A program made the position numbers and the translations under genes. From Acarospora socialis (lineage: Eukaryota; Ascomycota; Lecanoromycetes; Acarosporales; Acarosporaceae): 64,000 bases of DNA. Every line of letters starts with the position of its first letter. Position 1 is the first letter of the stretch. Below the pieces are notes generated by a model. That model saw nothing but the letters and a program-made list of their open reading frames with translations, was not told the origin of the DNA and searched no databases. The stretch spans positions 682,001 through 746,000 of the forward strand of contig JAMYGW020000009.1 of NCBI GenBank assembly GCA_025617375.2, given 5' to 3'. Shown piece after piece: positions 25,403 to 34,879 of the stretch.

Positions 25403-25806
25403 CTTCAAGTGTGTATATCTTTTAAGTGCACACACTTTCTAGACATTCATATCTTCAAGCATCTATATCATTTAAGTGCACATATCTTTCAGTTATATAT
25501 ATTCTTCAAGTGTGTATATCTTCTGAGTGCACATATCTTTCAGTCATATATACTCTTCAAGTGTGTATATCTTCTGAGTGTACACATCTTTCAGTTATGC
25601 ATACTTTTTAAGAGTGTATATCTTCTGAGTGCACATATCTTTCAGTTATACATACTTTTTAAGTGTGTATATCTTCTGAATGCACTCATCTTTCAGTTAT
25701 GTATATTCTTTAAAAGTGTATATCTTTGAAGTGCATACATTCTCAAAGCATGTATATCTTTCAAGTGTGCACATCTTTAAGATGTGTATATCTTTTAAAT
25801 ACATTT
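25403..25806. repeat. Minisatellite: 51-bp unit of three 17-bp subunits, ~8 copies
   Basis: Copies of about 50-51 bp start at 25403, 25453, 25504, 25555 and onward. Each is made of three related 17-bp parts, for example CTTCAAGTGTGTATATC, TTCTGAGTGCACATATC and TTTCAGTCATATATACT. Because 51 is a multiple of 3, a 111-codon frame (25394-25729) stays open across it with a 17-residue repeat; I treat that frame as a by-product. Confidence 0.88.
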
Positions 25807-26313
25807 AATGATGCTTGTATTTGTCACTAGGTAGTTATATAAGGTAAATATTTATAGTGTAGTGATAAGCAATCTATAACATTGTGATTATCATCTTATT
25901 GAAAACTCAATTAAAACTGAATAGTCTTTCTATCTTTTCACATATCTGAGATGAAACTTACACAATTCTTAACTGACAGACTTCACAAATAAACAGTATC
26001 AGAAAAGTCAAAAATAAAGTGAACAAAAACTTTAAATCATTTAATGAGATAAGAAACAGAACTGAAATTGAACAAGTTAATATTAGATATTTCAGTAGCA
26101 CAAAATCAATAAATTAATCAAAACATATTAATTTGAACAGAAAGACTATACTTGTGATGCTTTAATCACAACTTCATTATTCATATCTGACAAATTCAAA
26201 CTTGAAGAAAAAGATCTTCATTTATGAAGATAGTAAACTTAATCATCTAATACAAATATGCATCATTAATCTGATCACTTGCACTTTTTCTTGTTTTTAA
26301 GAAACTTTACAGT
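25807..26313. other. Unassigned DNA between minisatellite and MADS-box relic
   Basis: This stretch holds no recognisable frame. Near 25835-25850 it keeps two GG dinucleotides (TAGGTAG, AAGGTAA), unusual for this window, which may mark a less mutated sequence or a small element border. Confidence 0.3.
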
Positions 26314-26505
26314 ATGTCTTATGCAGTCAAAACATAACAGTTTATACAAAGAAAATCAAATCTACTTAAAAAAATTAATGAGCTTGCAAAACTATGCAAT
26401 GTTGATCTTGCACTGATTATATGCAAGAATGACAGATACTACACTTATTAATTGATGAATAAAGAATTCTGATCTTCATCTATGAAAGATATTGTATGTT
26501 TTGAG
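26314..26505 (+). pseudogene. MADS-box (SRF-type) DNA-binding domain relic
   Basis: From ATG 26314 the frame reads FIQRKSNLLKKINELAKLCN, then VDLALIICKNDRYYTY, a stop, and a short segment ending SSSMKDI. The run F-x-R-K-x-x-L-L-K-K-x-x-E-L-x-x-L-C-x-x-D-x-A-L-I-I is the core of the MADS domain (SRF-TF family), which binds CArG-box DNA as a dimer. Fungi carry short MADS-like genes with a RYYTYxS continuation; that comparison is from memory. Three stops break the frame, two where Arg or Gln and Trp would fit. No C-terminal activation region is recognisable after about 26505. Confidence 0.68.
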
Positions 26506-26737
26506 CTGTATTATTAAAAGAAGCTAAAATTTTTCAAAAAGTAACATATTCTCTATCTGTCAATCTGCTTGTGAAGAACTTTCAAAGTGAGAAAAGTACA
26601 CAAAACTCTACAACTAACACTGTGTGAGTTGTATTATAATCATGTTTAAATACATAAAATCAACAGACAGTCTGTCAGAAGATATGCACATAGAGTGTAT
26701 GTAAGAACATGTGCTTAAGAACAAGACAATAAACTTA
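26506..26737. other. Unassigned DNA downstream of MADS-box relic
   Basis: The stretch may include the degraded 3' part of the MADS-box gene, since the plus frame from 26500 to 26720 keeps segments such as RKVHKTLQLTLCELYYNHV between stops. There is no certain feature. Confidence 0.25.
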
Positions 26738-27183
26738 TAATGTATTAGCTGATTACTTGAGTCAGCCATCTAGACAAGTCATCAAAAAAACTCTGTAAAA
26801 ATCAGAATTTTTGAAATGCTATAACTTCACAACTTTCATATATAAATCTAGAAATTTAGACTGTTAAATGATTGTAGAAATCATCTATATATATATTATT
26901 CACAATATGAATTATTATTTATTCTATAAAGTAAGTTGATAATACAGAGTAGTGTTATTTACAGTATTTTATGAAATATTCATATTTTATTCTACATAAT
27001 AGATGTTAAGCTTCTCACTGTTGTTTATATGTAAAATTATATTAATTTTTATCATATAACTAAATTTTAGACATTCTGAAGTTGATATTATGAAGTTGTT
27101 GAATTTTAAATTATTTGTGATTTGTATAGAATTTTGAGGTGACTCACTTAGATGGCTGACTCAAGTAATTGACTAATACATTA
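26738..27183. mobile_element. MITE-like element with ~50-bp terminal inverted repeats
   Basis: The first about 50 bp (26738 on) and the reverse complement of the last about 50 bp (to 27183) match, sharing TAATGTATTAG and TTACTTGAGTCAGCCATCTA. Both ends include TA, consistent with the TA duplication of Tc1/mariner/pogo-type elements. The 446-bp body has no coding frame and an AT-rich centre, so it would depend on a transposase elsewhere. The repeats keep GCC and GG dinucleotides (GCCATC on the left, GAGGTG and GATGGC on the right), so it is much less mutated than its surroundings. Confidence 0.75.
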
Positions 27184-28299
27184 GTGAATTTATCAGCTCT
27201 ACATGCTTTATAGTGAGTATGATGAGTACTGTAATTGAGTAATATATAGTAAAACTGAGTTTTCTGTAAAATCAGTTGTGTTTAACTTCAGTTATCATTC
27301 TAGAACTATTAATTGAATACTTTGTTTCATTGCAATCTTTTTATCTATAATCATAAATTCTAACTCTTATCTGTTGAGAATTTAGTCAAAGATTCATTTC
27401 TTTATGCAGAACTGTAACTATGATTTACTTTCTTTATTGACACTCAAAATCTGAAAAGATTCTGCATGCTTTTAATAAGTTATGAAAGAGAAAAGAAAGA
27501 ATATTTAATAATCTTGTACTCATAGTCAGTAACAGTTATCAAGCATGCTTTTACTCTTGATCTCAACAATTATTGAAAAAACATCATCAACTTGATTTTC
27601 ATCTTCAATCTTTCTCTTCTTAATAGTCACTAAAGAAAAGCTGCTGTGAGTAATTATTGCAGATTTTTCTTAATTAAGTATCATAAATTTATTATGAATC
27701 TTTCAGAAACTATACATATTTATTGACTTCAGCTTCTTTGCTGAAAATGTTGATATTGCTTATCTGCTATTTTTGATTTCTGTAAATTATTTGAAACAAT
27801 TTTTGAAAGCAAGAGTATATTATGTAAAAGTAATTCTGTGACACTTTCTTCACTCTTTTATCTTTTTCTCTCTCTTTATCTGCTCAACTTCTTTCTGTAG
27901 ACTTTTCTCTTTTTGTATTGCTGTTCTTTTACAATTGACTTTTTTTGCTTGATCTTCTTTTATTATCTTATAACAATTCAGTACTATAGTGTCTTAAAGC
28001 TTAGTGAAAAGTGACATGAGAAGAAAAAGATGACTGATGCTAATCTTTGTGTCAGATTCTTAATTATACACTGCATAAACATTTCTTCTCAGTCATAGAG
28101 ATCTTGTAAAAGTAATTATACAAAAGATTCTTCATTCTTGATGTAGTACAATTCTAGAAACTGATACAGTGATTAAGTTTGATAATCTCTGCAGACTGAT
28201 CTAACATAGTAAAAAGATAATGTGTATGCTGACTATAAAAGTTCATAATAGAGAATTTACTGAGATTTTACTTATCAACACAATGTGTATAAACAGAGA
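27184..28299 (-). other. Unassigned; minus-strand coiled-coil fragment
   Basis: On the minus strand around 27840-28000 a frame reads YKIIKEDQAKKVNCKRTAIQ, then QKEKSLQKEVEQIKREKKIK: a basic coiled-coil tail like those ending several fungal transposases. Around 27540-27660, also on the minus strand, a frame reads THSSFSLVTIKKRKIEDENQ. They may be parts of one degraded transposase, but I see no catalytic motif to prove it. Confidence 0.35.
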
Positions 28300-29639
28300 A
28301 AACTATATATCTTTTAAGACAATAAATTATCAGAAGTGCAGTTATCAGATATTAAATGATGTCTCTTGTATATAAAAAAATCATGTGCAGAGTTGAATAT
28401 GATTTTCAAAAGAATACAGTGATAACAAGAGTGATCAATATCTATAAAATATAAGTAGCTGCACAATTATCATGAAGTGCAATAATGATTCATTTACAAA
28501 ACATTTTTGATGATTTATGAAATATCTGAGATTACAGAAACTAACTGTTTGAAATGTTAGCAGAACACATTCTCTCATGTCATAACTATTCTCAAATACT
28601 CAAAAATCTCAGACAATAAAACAACACTTGCAATTCTTAATCTGAAGCTCAAATTCTTATAACTATAGAATCTCACAAGCACATTATTAATTAAAAGAGT
28701 TGAAGAGAAGAGAATCTTCTACTTAAGCATACACTGCATAGATCTATAGTTCAGTTTCTCAAAGATTACATATTAACATGACAACAAAGACTTACATAAA
28801 CACATCAGACTATTAAAGCTGTTGTTGTAACACACAGAACAGATGTTATTCACTGTAATGTTAATATTAACAATTTTTTTCTGAACAACAATTTAGCAGT
28901 TAAACTTTGTGACTTTTAGAAACATCTTCTTTAACTGAATGAGAACATTGACAAGAACAGTCTTGCTCAAGAAAACATTAAGTCATTTATGTCTTGAGTC
29001 AATTTCAACTACACAGACTGAAAGATCAACATTTTCACTCTTGATTCAACTTTCTATCATATTATGCAGAGTCACAAATCATTTCTAAACATAAATTCTT
29101 TTGATGAGAAGAAGTAAATTGAGATGAAGTTTGCATTTCATCAATTTTCTAAGATGAAGTCTCTTCTGATGAACTGCATGACTTATAAGTGCTTTGCATC
29201 ATTTGTTACAAAGTAGACTGTCTTAATTAAGAGTTAATAAATGTAAATGAAATTCATGTCAATAATGTTCATTGTGCAAGTGAAAAGATAATCAAAAAAT
29301 ATAGATAGATCAATTTCTGAGACTGAAAAATCTGAAAAAAGAGATCAAGATGAACAGAAGTGACAAATGAAGAATTATTAGCTGTATTGCATCTTTTGTG
29401 ACTCTTAGTTAAAGACAAGATCAACATTTCAAGATCTATGTGATGTGTTTACTCATAAGCAGTGAACACAGTGATTAAATCACTCAGCTATGACAATTTC
29501 TTCTTTCAAGCTATCTTATTTTTTAATCAATGATTTTTGAACTTCACAGAGAAATATACTCTGATTAGAGATCTGACTCAGTCTTCATCAATTAATTTCT
29601 CACAGCTAACTCATTTTTCTTTTAATGTCTAAAAGTTCT
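28300..29639 (+). pseudogene. Unrecognised protein relic, target of the young LTR element
   Basis: A plus frame can be followed from about 28640 to 29540 with stops spaced as expected for mutated Trp and Arg codons. Segments include HKHIIN, KAVVVTHRTDVIHCNVNINN, NENIDKNSLAQENIKSF and FAFHQFSKMKSLL-like text, then YCIFCDS. Coding is likely from the low stop density and balanced composition, but I do not recognise the family. The LTR element at 29645 interrupts the sequence just downstream. Confidence 0.35.
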
Positions 29640-29644
29640 AATGC

Positions 29645-29882
29645 TGTTATGATTAGACTTTAGGTCTTTGCTTATCTGACTGCTTACTTGATCATGTCTA
29701 TTCACTTAGATCTTATATAACTGCTCACACATAGCTTAGAGTAGAAATCAACAGACTTTCACTTATTTACTTGACTTAGATAGTCACAACTCTAACTCAC
29801 ATACTATTTACTATATGGCATTGAGCTCAATAGATCTCTACTGAGAACTTAACTTCTTATTGTGAGTATTGCACTTCTGACA
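29645..29882 (+). repeat. Left LTR of the compact element
   Basis: A 238-bp repeat with TG...CA ends. It is followed by AATGATAGCATCAAC, a candidate primer-binding site also found in the element at 52815-55794. Confidence 0.92.
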
Positions 29883-29899
29883 AATGATAGCATCAACAG
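29883..29899 (+). promoter_or_regulatory. Candidate tRNA primer-binding site
   Basis: AATGATAGCATCAAC directly follows the left LTR. The element at 52815-55794 has AATGATAACACCAAC at the equivalent place on its own strand. Both fit TGRTARCAYCAAC two bases inside the LTR, which could derive from a TGGTAGC-type site complementary to a tRNA 3' end after G-to-A change. The tRNA is not identified. Confidence 0.5.
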
Positions 29900-29980
29900 T
29901 TTAATTTTATATCTTCACTTAAATCTTCTTATTCATCTCAGCATTCAATTCTTTCACTAAACTCATCAAATTCACTCACC

Positions 29981-30670
29981 ATGACCTTCTACAACAACAA
30001 TGACAGTCTTTTTACTTCAGATCTTTACTATGACAACTACAACAATGAATACTATGATTTCTACTTCTATCTTCAGCAAGCAAGAATGTTGGCAGCTGTT
30101 GCTCAAGTTATCATGCAATTCTCATCTATTTGTGAGTCTTCTAAGCCTACATCACTGCCTTTCATCTTATATCTCAGTGATGACAAAATCAAGATCATGA
30201 CAAAGAAAGCAGTTGATGACATCTTTTGTCAATTCAACCTTAATTGTCTTAACTTTCTACCTTACAAATCAAAGCATATAAAGCATATCTCTACACCTGA
30301 GTCTTCTGCTGAATCTTCATGTCAGTTTATATTGATGATCTTGATGCAGTCTATTCAGATACTCATTCAGGTCACTACATCTATGTTACTTCATACTGGT
30401 ATAGTTGTCATCAAATTCTTCACCAATCATGTCATCAAGTTCTTCACCAATCACATCATCAAATTCTTTATCAAGCAAATCACTGTCACTCAAAATGTCA
30501 CAGCAACAATATCTCATACACACATACACACATATGTGGTATCAATGAGCCTGACTCAGGCTAAATTCACGGCAAATTCAGCTTCTACCACCCAACACAT
30601 GTCACACACACATACAGCTTGTTTCATCTTTGATTTTGGTGAAAAACACTGCAATTTCATAACTCTATGA
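29981..30670 (+). CDS. Gag-like ORF of the compact LTR element
   Basis: This is the longest uninterrupted ORF of the window at 229 codons, starting 98 bp after the left LTR at CACCATGACC. The N-terminal third is Tyr/Asn/Asp rich (YYDNYNNEYYDFYFYLQQAR). From about residue 113 the frame is hydrophobic with an 8-residue repeat (VIKFFTNH). Another frame over 30319-30564 (VYIDDLDAVYSDTHSGHYIY) looks at least as protein-like, so a frameshift near 30320 is likely and only the N-terminal part of this ORF may be original. No RT, protease or integrase motif is seen. A structural Gag role is inferred from position. Confidence 0.5.
   Translation: MTFYNNNDSLFTSDLYYDNYNNEYYDFYFYLQQARMLAAVAQVIMQFSSICESSKPTSLPFILYLSDDKIKIMTKKAVDDIFCQFNLNCLNFLPYKSKHIKHISTPESSAESSCQFILMILMQSIQILIQVTTSMLLHTGIVVIKFFTNHVIKFFTNHIIKFFIKQITVTQNVTATISHTHIHTYVVSMSLTQAKFTANSASTTQHMSHTHTACFIFDFGEKHCNFITL
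30405..30476 (+). repeat. Three tandem 24-bp units inside the Gag-like ORF
   Basis: The unit TCATCAAATTCTTCACCAATC plus three bases is repeated almost three times. Eight codons per unit keep any frame open (VIKFFTNH in the long ORF, CHQVLHQS in the alternative frame). Confidence 0.75.
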
Positions 30671-30779
30671 ATGCATCATATTTGTCAAATCAACAGTCTC
30701 AATATTGACCACCAAACTCACCATATAATCTAGCAACAACAACATCAAATCAGTCTCAAAACCAGTCTTCATATCAGTA

Positions 30780-31080
30780 TGAATGAGATGTATATTGATT
30801 TCATAATCAGTTGTCATATTGTCTGCACAAATCATAAAACAACTGCAGCTATCAAGCTTCAGTCATCATACAAAATGAATCTGTTGATAAGTCATGAGTT
30901 TACAATGTTGTCAAAGACAATGTTGACATCATCAATGAGGTCTACAAGACTTACTACTATGACTCACTGAACAATGTGTACAAGTTTGTCACAAAATACT
31001 CTTGCTATCAATTTCACTTCAATTCATATGACAAGTTCATAGAGCATATGCAAAGAGAAGAGCATGAGACATAGAGATTT
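30780..31080 (+). pseudogene. C-terminal Gag-like part with finger-like motif
   Basis: Past the long ORF, a plus frame reads DVY, stop, FHNQLSYC, then VKDNVDIINEVYKTYYYDSL, then TKYSCYQFHFNSYDKFIEHM followed by a His-rich stretch to REEH. The last part resembles a C2H2 finger with the second Cys replaced by Phe. A comparable, intact finger precedes the protease in the element at 52815-55794. This suggests both elements descend from finger-bearing Gag proteins. Stops and the missing Cys make this copy non-functional. Confidence 0.4.
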
Positions 31081-31197
31081 TCATACTAGTTACTATGGAG
31101 TTCTTCAATCACTGTGGTATTTGCTTTGGCAAATAGGCATGTGTGAATGCTATTTTGCAATGGAAACATTGCTTTTTTGTTTTCATTGTGAACATAT

Positions 31198-31435
31198 TGT
31201 TATGGTTAGACTCTAGGTCTTTGCTTACCTGACTGCTTACTCAACCATGTCTATTCACTTAGATCTTATATAACTGCCCACACATAGCTTAGAGTAGAAA
31301 TCAACAGACTTTCACTTATTCACTTGACTTAGATAGTCATGACTCTAACTCACATACTATTTACTATATGGCATTGAGCTCAATAGATCTCTACTGAGAA
31401 CTTAACTTCTCATTGTGAGTATTGCACTTCTGACA
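31198..31435 (+). repeat. Right LTR of the compact element
   Basis: A 238-bp copy of the left LTR. It keeps more C and G than the left one (for example ACCTG for ATCTG and CCCACAC for CTCACAC), so the left copy has been hit harder. Confidence 0.92.
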
Positions 31436-31440
31436 AATGC

Positions 31441-33183
31441 ACTCAGTGTGAAAATGAATGAGATGATGTTTTCAACTTAGAAGAACAACAATTTGAATTA
31501 GTCAAGACATGATGATGTTTAACTCTTAAAGCAATATCACTTAGATAGCACATATCTTCTTAGATTATTACTCAATTCAGACAGTACTAAATGCTATGAT
31601 CACTGTTATGTTAAACTGAATTAATTTCTTAAATTCATGCAAGCAGAGTTTAATCAATGTAACTTAATCAGTTCACATCAAATCAATGCAGAGATAATCT
31701 ACAAATCACTTAATCACTCAGCATTCTGTTGTGAATTGATGATGTAGTAAATAAAAATGTGAAGTTACTTGTATCTAAGCAATATTGCAAAGATTTTCTT
31801 CATTCAGAAACAATTGATATCATTATGAATGAAGATGACTTTGAAATGCATATATTGCACAATATGTCTCTATTATTCATTAGATATAGTGATCAACTGA
31901 CTTTACTTTTAAAGCATTAAAGTTTTAAGTAGATGAACTTGATCAAGCAGATACTGCAATTAACAATTTTAATCATTTGAAAAATTTTCAGCAACTTACT
32001 AATAATAATTCAGTGTCATGTCTTGCTTCTGATACAGTCAGTGAAATAAAGTACTGTTGAAATGAAAAACAGATGTGATCTTAACACTTTGCTACACTAA
32101 ATTTAAGAGATTCTGCATCTAAAAAAGAGCAATTTTAGCTGTCTGCAGTTCATTGATGTCTATTGAATTTCATTAAGAAAACAAAAGTTAAGTTATGAGC
32201 AATTGCATCATCAATCATGATCTTAAAAGACAATCACAGTCACTGACAAAGCATCTGAGCATGCATCTCAGTTTAATCATCTTTAGTCTGTTTGTCTTCA
32301 GCTGACACTTTTAAGATGATTTGTTGACACTTATAATTACTGCTGTCAACAATCTTCTTCTTGTACTTGTCTATTTGAAGAGCAAGTACAACTTTGACTG
32401 TTAATTAAGTCATAAAACAAGCATCATTCATCAAACACAACAGAGAGTCAAATTCTCTCAATACTACAGAACTCTATCTGCTGTTTTTTGACAACAGTGA
32501 TATATGAGAACTCTCAATGCTTTATATCTTGAAATGCATCATGAATTGACTGAATTTTGAACAAAAGACTGTTAGTTTTCATTCAGTGAAGTCATGCAAA
32601 GTATTTAATCTTATTAAAGACATCAGCACTGACAAATAAGTAGATCTGTTCTCTGATGAGTGTGATTAATGCTATTTGTTACAACAGAATTATTGTGATC
32701 ATGCTTGATTGACTCAAAATAAACATAAATAAGTACATTGTCACATACAGTAATCTTGTGACAGTCATCTTCAGCAAGAAACTAAAAAGCATTTTATTCA
32801 ACATGAAGAATACAGTCAAGTCACAGTTTGACTCAGTCAAACTAAAGAGTGCAATTCAAAAAATAATAATACAGAGTGATGCATCTGAGATAAACTTACT
32901 CAATGATAAGACTAAGCATGAATGTAGAATATGAGTGCTTTGTTAATACAAAAGACATAATTCTAATGAGATCAACTTTGTTTGTACTGCTGATAGAGAC
33001 ACAAAAAATATTATTTGTCTTTGAAGCTACAGTCTATTCAATGAGTCAAACATTCATGCAATAATATATCAGATTGCTCTTGCAACATCAGCAGTTACAA
33101 CTTTCTTTGACTTTGTTAGTATTGAAGATTGTATATTTACTGATGAAAGACTTGACACAAATAATTCAGTAAACAAGATAAAA
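31441..33183. other. Unassigned hypermutated DNA up to Copia 2
   Basis: This continues the sequence broken by the compact LTR element. A plus frame at about 32900-33180 reads with few stops (NEINFVCTADRDTKNIICL, then IYQIALATSAVTTFFDFVSI) and ends at the Copia 2 LTR. Another at about 32520-32870 reads FEQKTVSFHSVKSCKVFNLI. Both suggest old coding sequence; no family is recognised. Confidence 0.3.
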
Positions 33184-33392
33184 TGTTGAGAAGTGTGATG
33201 TTCTAACTGCTTTCATAGTCTTAGTTAAAACTAACATCAGAGATTACTCATTGTCTATATAGTCTGCATGACAGAGTATGTGAATAGACAATCTTTATAA
33301 CTCACATCAATCATGATCAAATTAACAGTGTATGTTTCACTAAATAAACAGTTAATCAGCAGTATAGCAAAGTATTCTTTTATCTTTCAACA
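33184..33392 (+). repeat. 5' LTR of Copia 2
   Basis: A 209-bp LTR with intact inverted ends TGTTGA and TCAACA. Confidence 0.9.
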
Positions 33393-33459
33393 GATTTTGA
33401 ACTGAGATTAGCAAGAAGCTTCTTAAAGAAAGTGCATACTGTTTTAGTGTCTTGACACC

Positions 33460-33688
33460 TTGATATAAGAACTCAAAGATTAAGCAAAACAAACATTATT
33501 GACAGTCAATACAAAACTCTAAGATTGAGCAAAATAGCACTCTTGACAGTTGATAGAAAACTTTAAAATTGAGCAAAATGACACTCTCAGCAGCTTGATA
33601 TGAAATTAAAACAAGCACACTATGACTCTCAATACAACATTCAAAGATTAAGAAACACAGCACTCTCAGTACTTAATATAAAACTTAC
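33460..33688 (+). repeat. Tandem leader repeats of Copia 2
   Basis: Four to five units of 44-50 bp like those of Copia 1, cut at 33688 by LINE A. The last unit resumes at about 38529. Confidence 0.7.
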
Positions 33689-33949
33689 AATCTATCATCA
33701 CTCAAGCATTATACAAACTCATAAAAAAAATCATACAATAATAAAAGATGATGAAGAATCAGAAGAAATGTGTTGCAGTGAAATCTTATTTAAGTAAAAA
33801 GTTTATTTTTTTCATCACTCTCAAAGTCTCTCAGAGACAATCAGCTCTCTAGACTGTTTTGTATAAATCAGTAATTATTCAGTTAAGATGAAAGAGATTT
33901 GAGAAGTGATTAAAACTGTAACACAAAAAGAAAAAAGTAACATTTTGAA

Positions 33950-34870
33950 CACTGATTTTCAGAAGATTAAAAAGCAAATTAAGAATTTCACAAGCATTGT
34001 ATAAGATCTCATCAAAGTTCTCACACTTTTACAAACATACTCAGCAGCAGCAGTCAGTCTCAAGAGTTTTGAAATAAGAGTTCTATTAATGTCTCAAAGA
34101 AAATATCAAAAAATAATAATTAAATCAAAAACAAAAACAAAAACACAAAGAATAAAAACAGAACAGAACATCATATAAAAGATATAAAAAGAAATAGAAA
34201 TCTCAGAAAAAATGATGATTGCAAGATATCTGTTTAATGATGATGTAATTTTCATCTTTGAGAAGAAAAAGAACAAGATAATGTGAAAAAAGAAAAATAA
34301 AGTTGTACAAGTCTTTAAACTCAAACATCAGAATTAAGCAGTGAGAGTACATCATTATAATTTATGAAATTTAAATCATCTTCATAAATAACAAGAATCA
34401 AGTCAAGACAATAGAGACTCTTTATATACAAAATTCACAACTTAAAAAATAAGTGAAGATTTTACAGATAGAATGATTCAAAAAAATAATCATATAAAAA
34501 TATTTTTTTAAATTACTTTACATCAAAATAACAAAAGCTGAACAGACAAACTATTTTCTGCAAAATAATCTTTTTCTTAACTCTGAACTTTATGATTGCA
34601 AAATTTTCTTTGAGAACTGCATTATTATTTAATGCTTAAAATGTCAGCAGTACAAGAATTACACAGTTAAACACTGCAAAAAAATCATATAATATGACTT
34701 CTGTGCAGCATTAAGTCATATAATTGAGAATTACATTAAAAAGAAGAATTCTCTGAAGATCTAATATACATTATGTGAAAAGAAAAGCAAAAATCACTCT
34801 GTATGAGTCAGACATTGTTTAAAAAGAGTAAAGAAAGTGAAGAAAATAAAATAAATTTATTTCATATAAT
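33950..34870 (+). pseudogene. LINE A ORF1 relic (Gag-like, zinc knuckles)
   Basis: The frame reads a basic helical segment (KIKKQIKNFTSIV) and ends in three knuckle-like repeats at about 34637-34830: CQQYKNYTVKHC, then DFCAALSHIIENY, then LCEKKSKNHSV, stop, VRHC. These fit the CCHC knuckles of LINE ORF1 proteins, with some Cys now Tyr. ORF1 proteins bind the element RNA. Numerous stops. Confidence 0.75.
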
Positions 34871-34879
34871 TTACACACT

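Larger units (their letters stand above)
29645..31435 (+). mobile_element. Compact, little-mutated non-autonomous LTR element
   Basis: Two 238-bp direct repeats (29645-29882, 31198-31435) with TGTTATG...CTGACA ends enclose 1,315 bp. The element is flanked by the perfect 5-bp duplication AATGC (29640-29644, 31436-31440). The internal part has no room for RT or integrase. It encodes a Gag-like frame with a finger-like end and needs enzymes from another element. GG and CC dinucleotides are frequent here, and the only CpG I noticed in the window is at 30570-30571, so it arrived after most of the mutation around it. The two LTRs differ at roughly a dozen sites, all transitions. Confidence 0.92.

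Noticed and set aside
25394-25729. 111-codon ORF with a 17-residue repeat
   Set aside because: It is the open frame of the 51-bp minisatellite; the unit length divisible by three keeps frames open, and the hydrophobic text has no family.
25403-25806. Possible CRISPR array
   Set aside because: Repeats are contiguous and degenerate with no unique spacers, and the surroundings are fungal retrotransposons.
34106-34324. Hydrophobic minus ORFs repeated at 34106-34324, 51064-51387 and 58925-59143, and plus ORFs at 16953-17277
   Set aside because: They recur because each is the complement of LINE ORF1; they are not independent membrane proteins.
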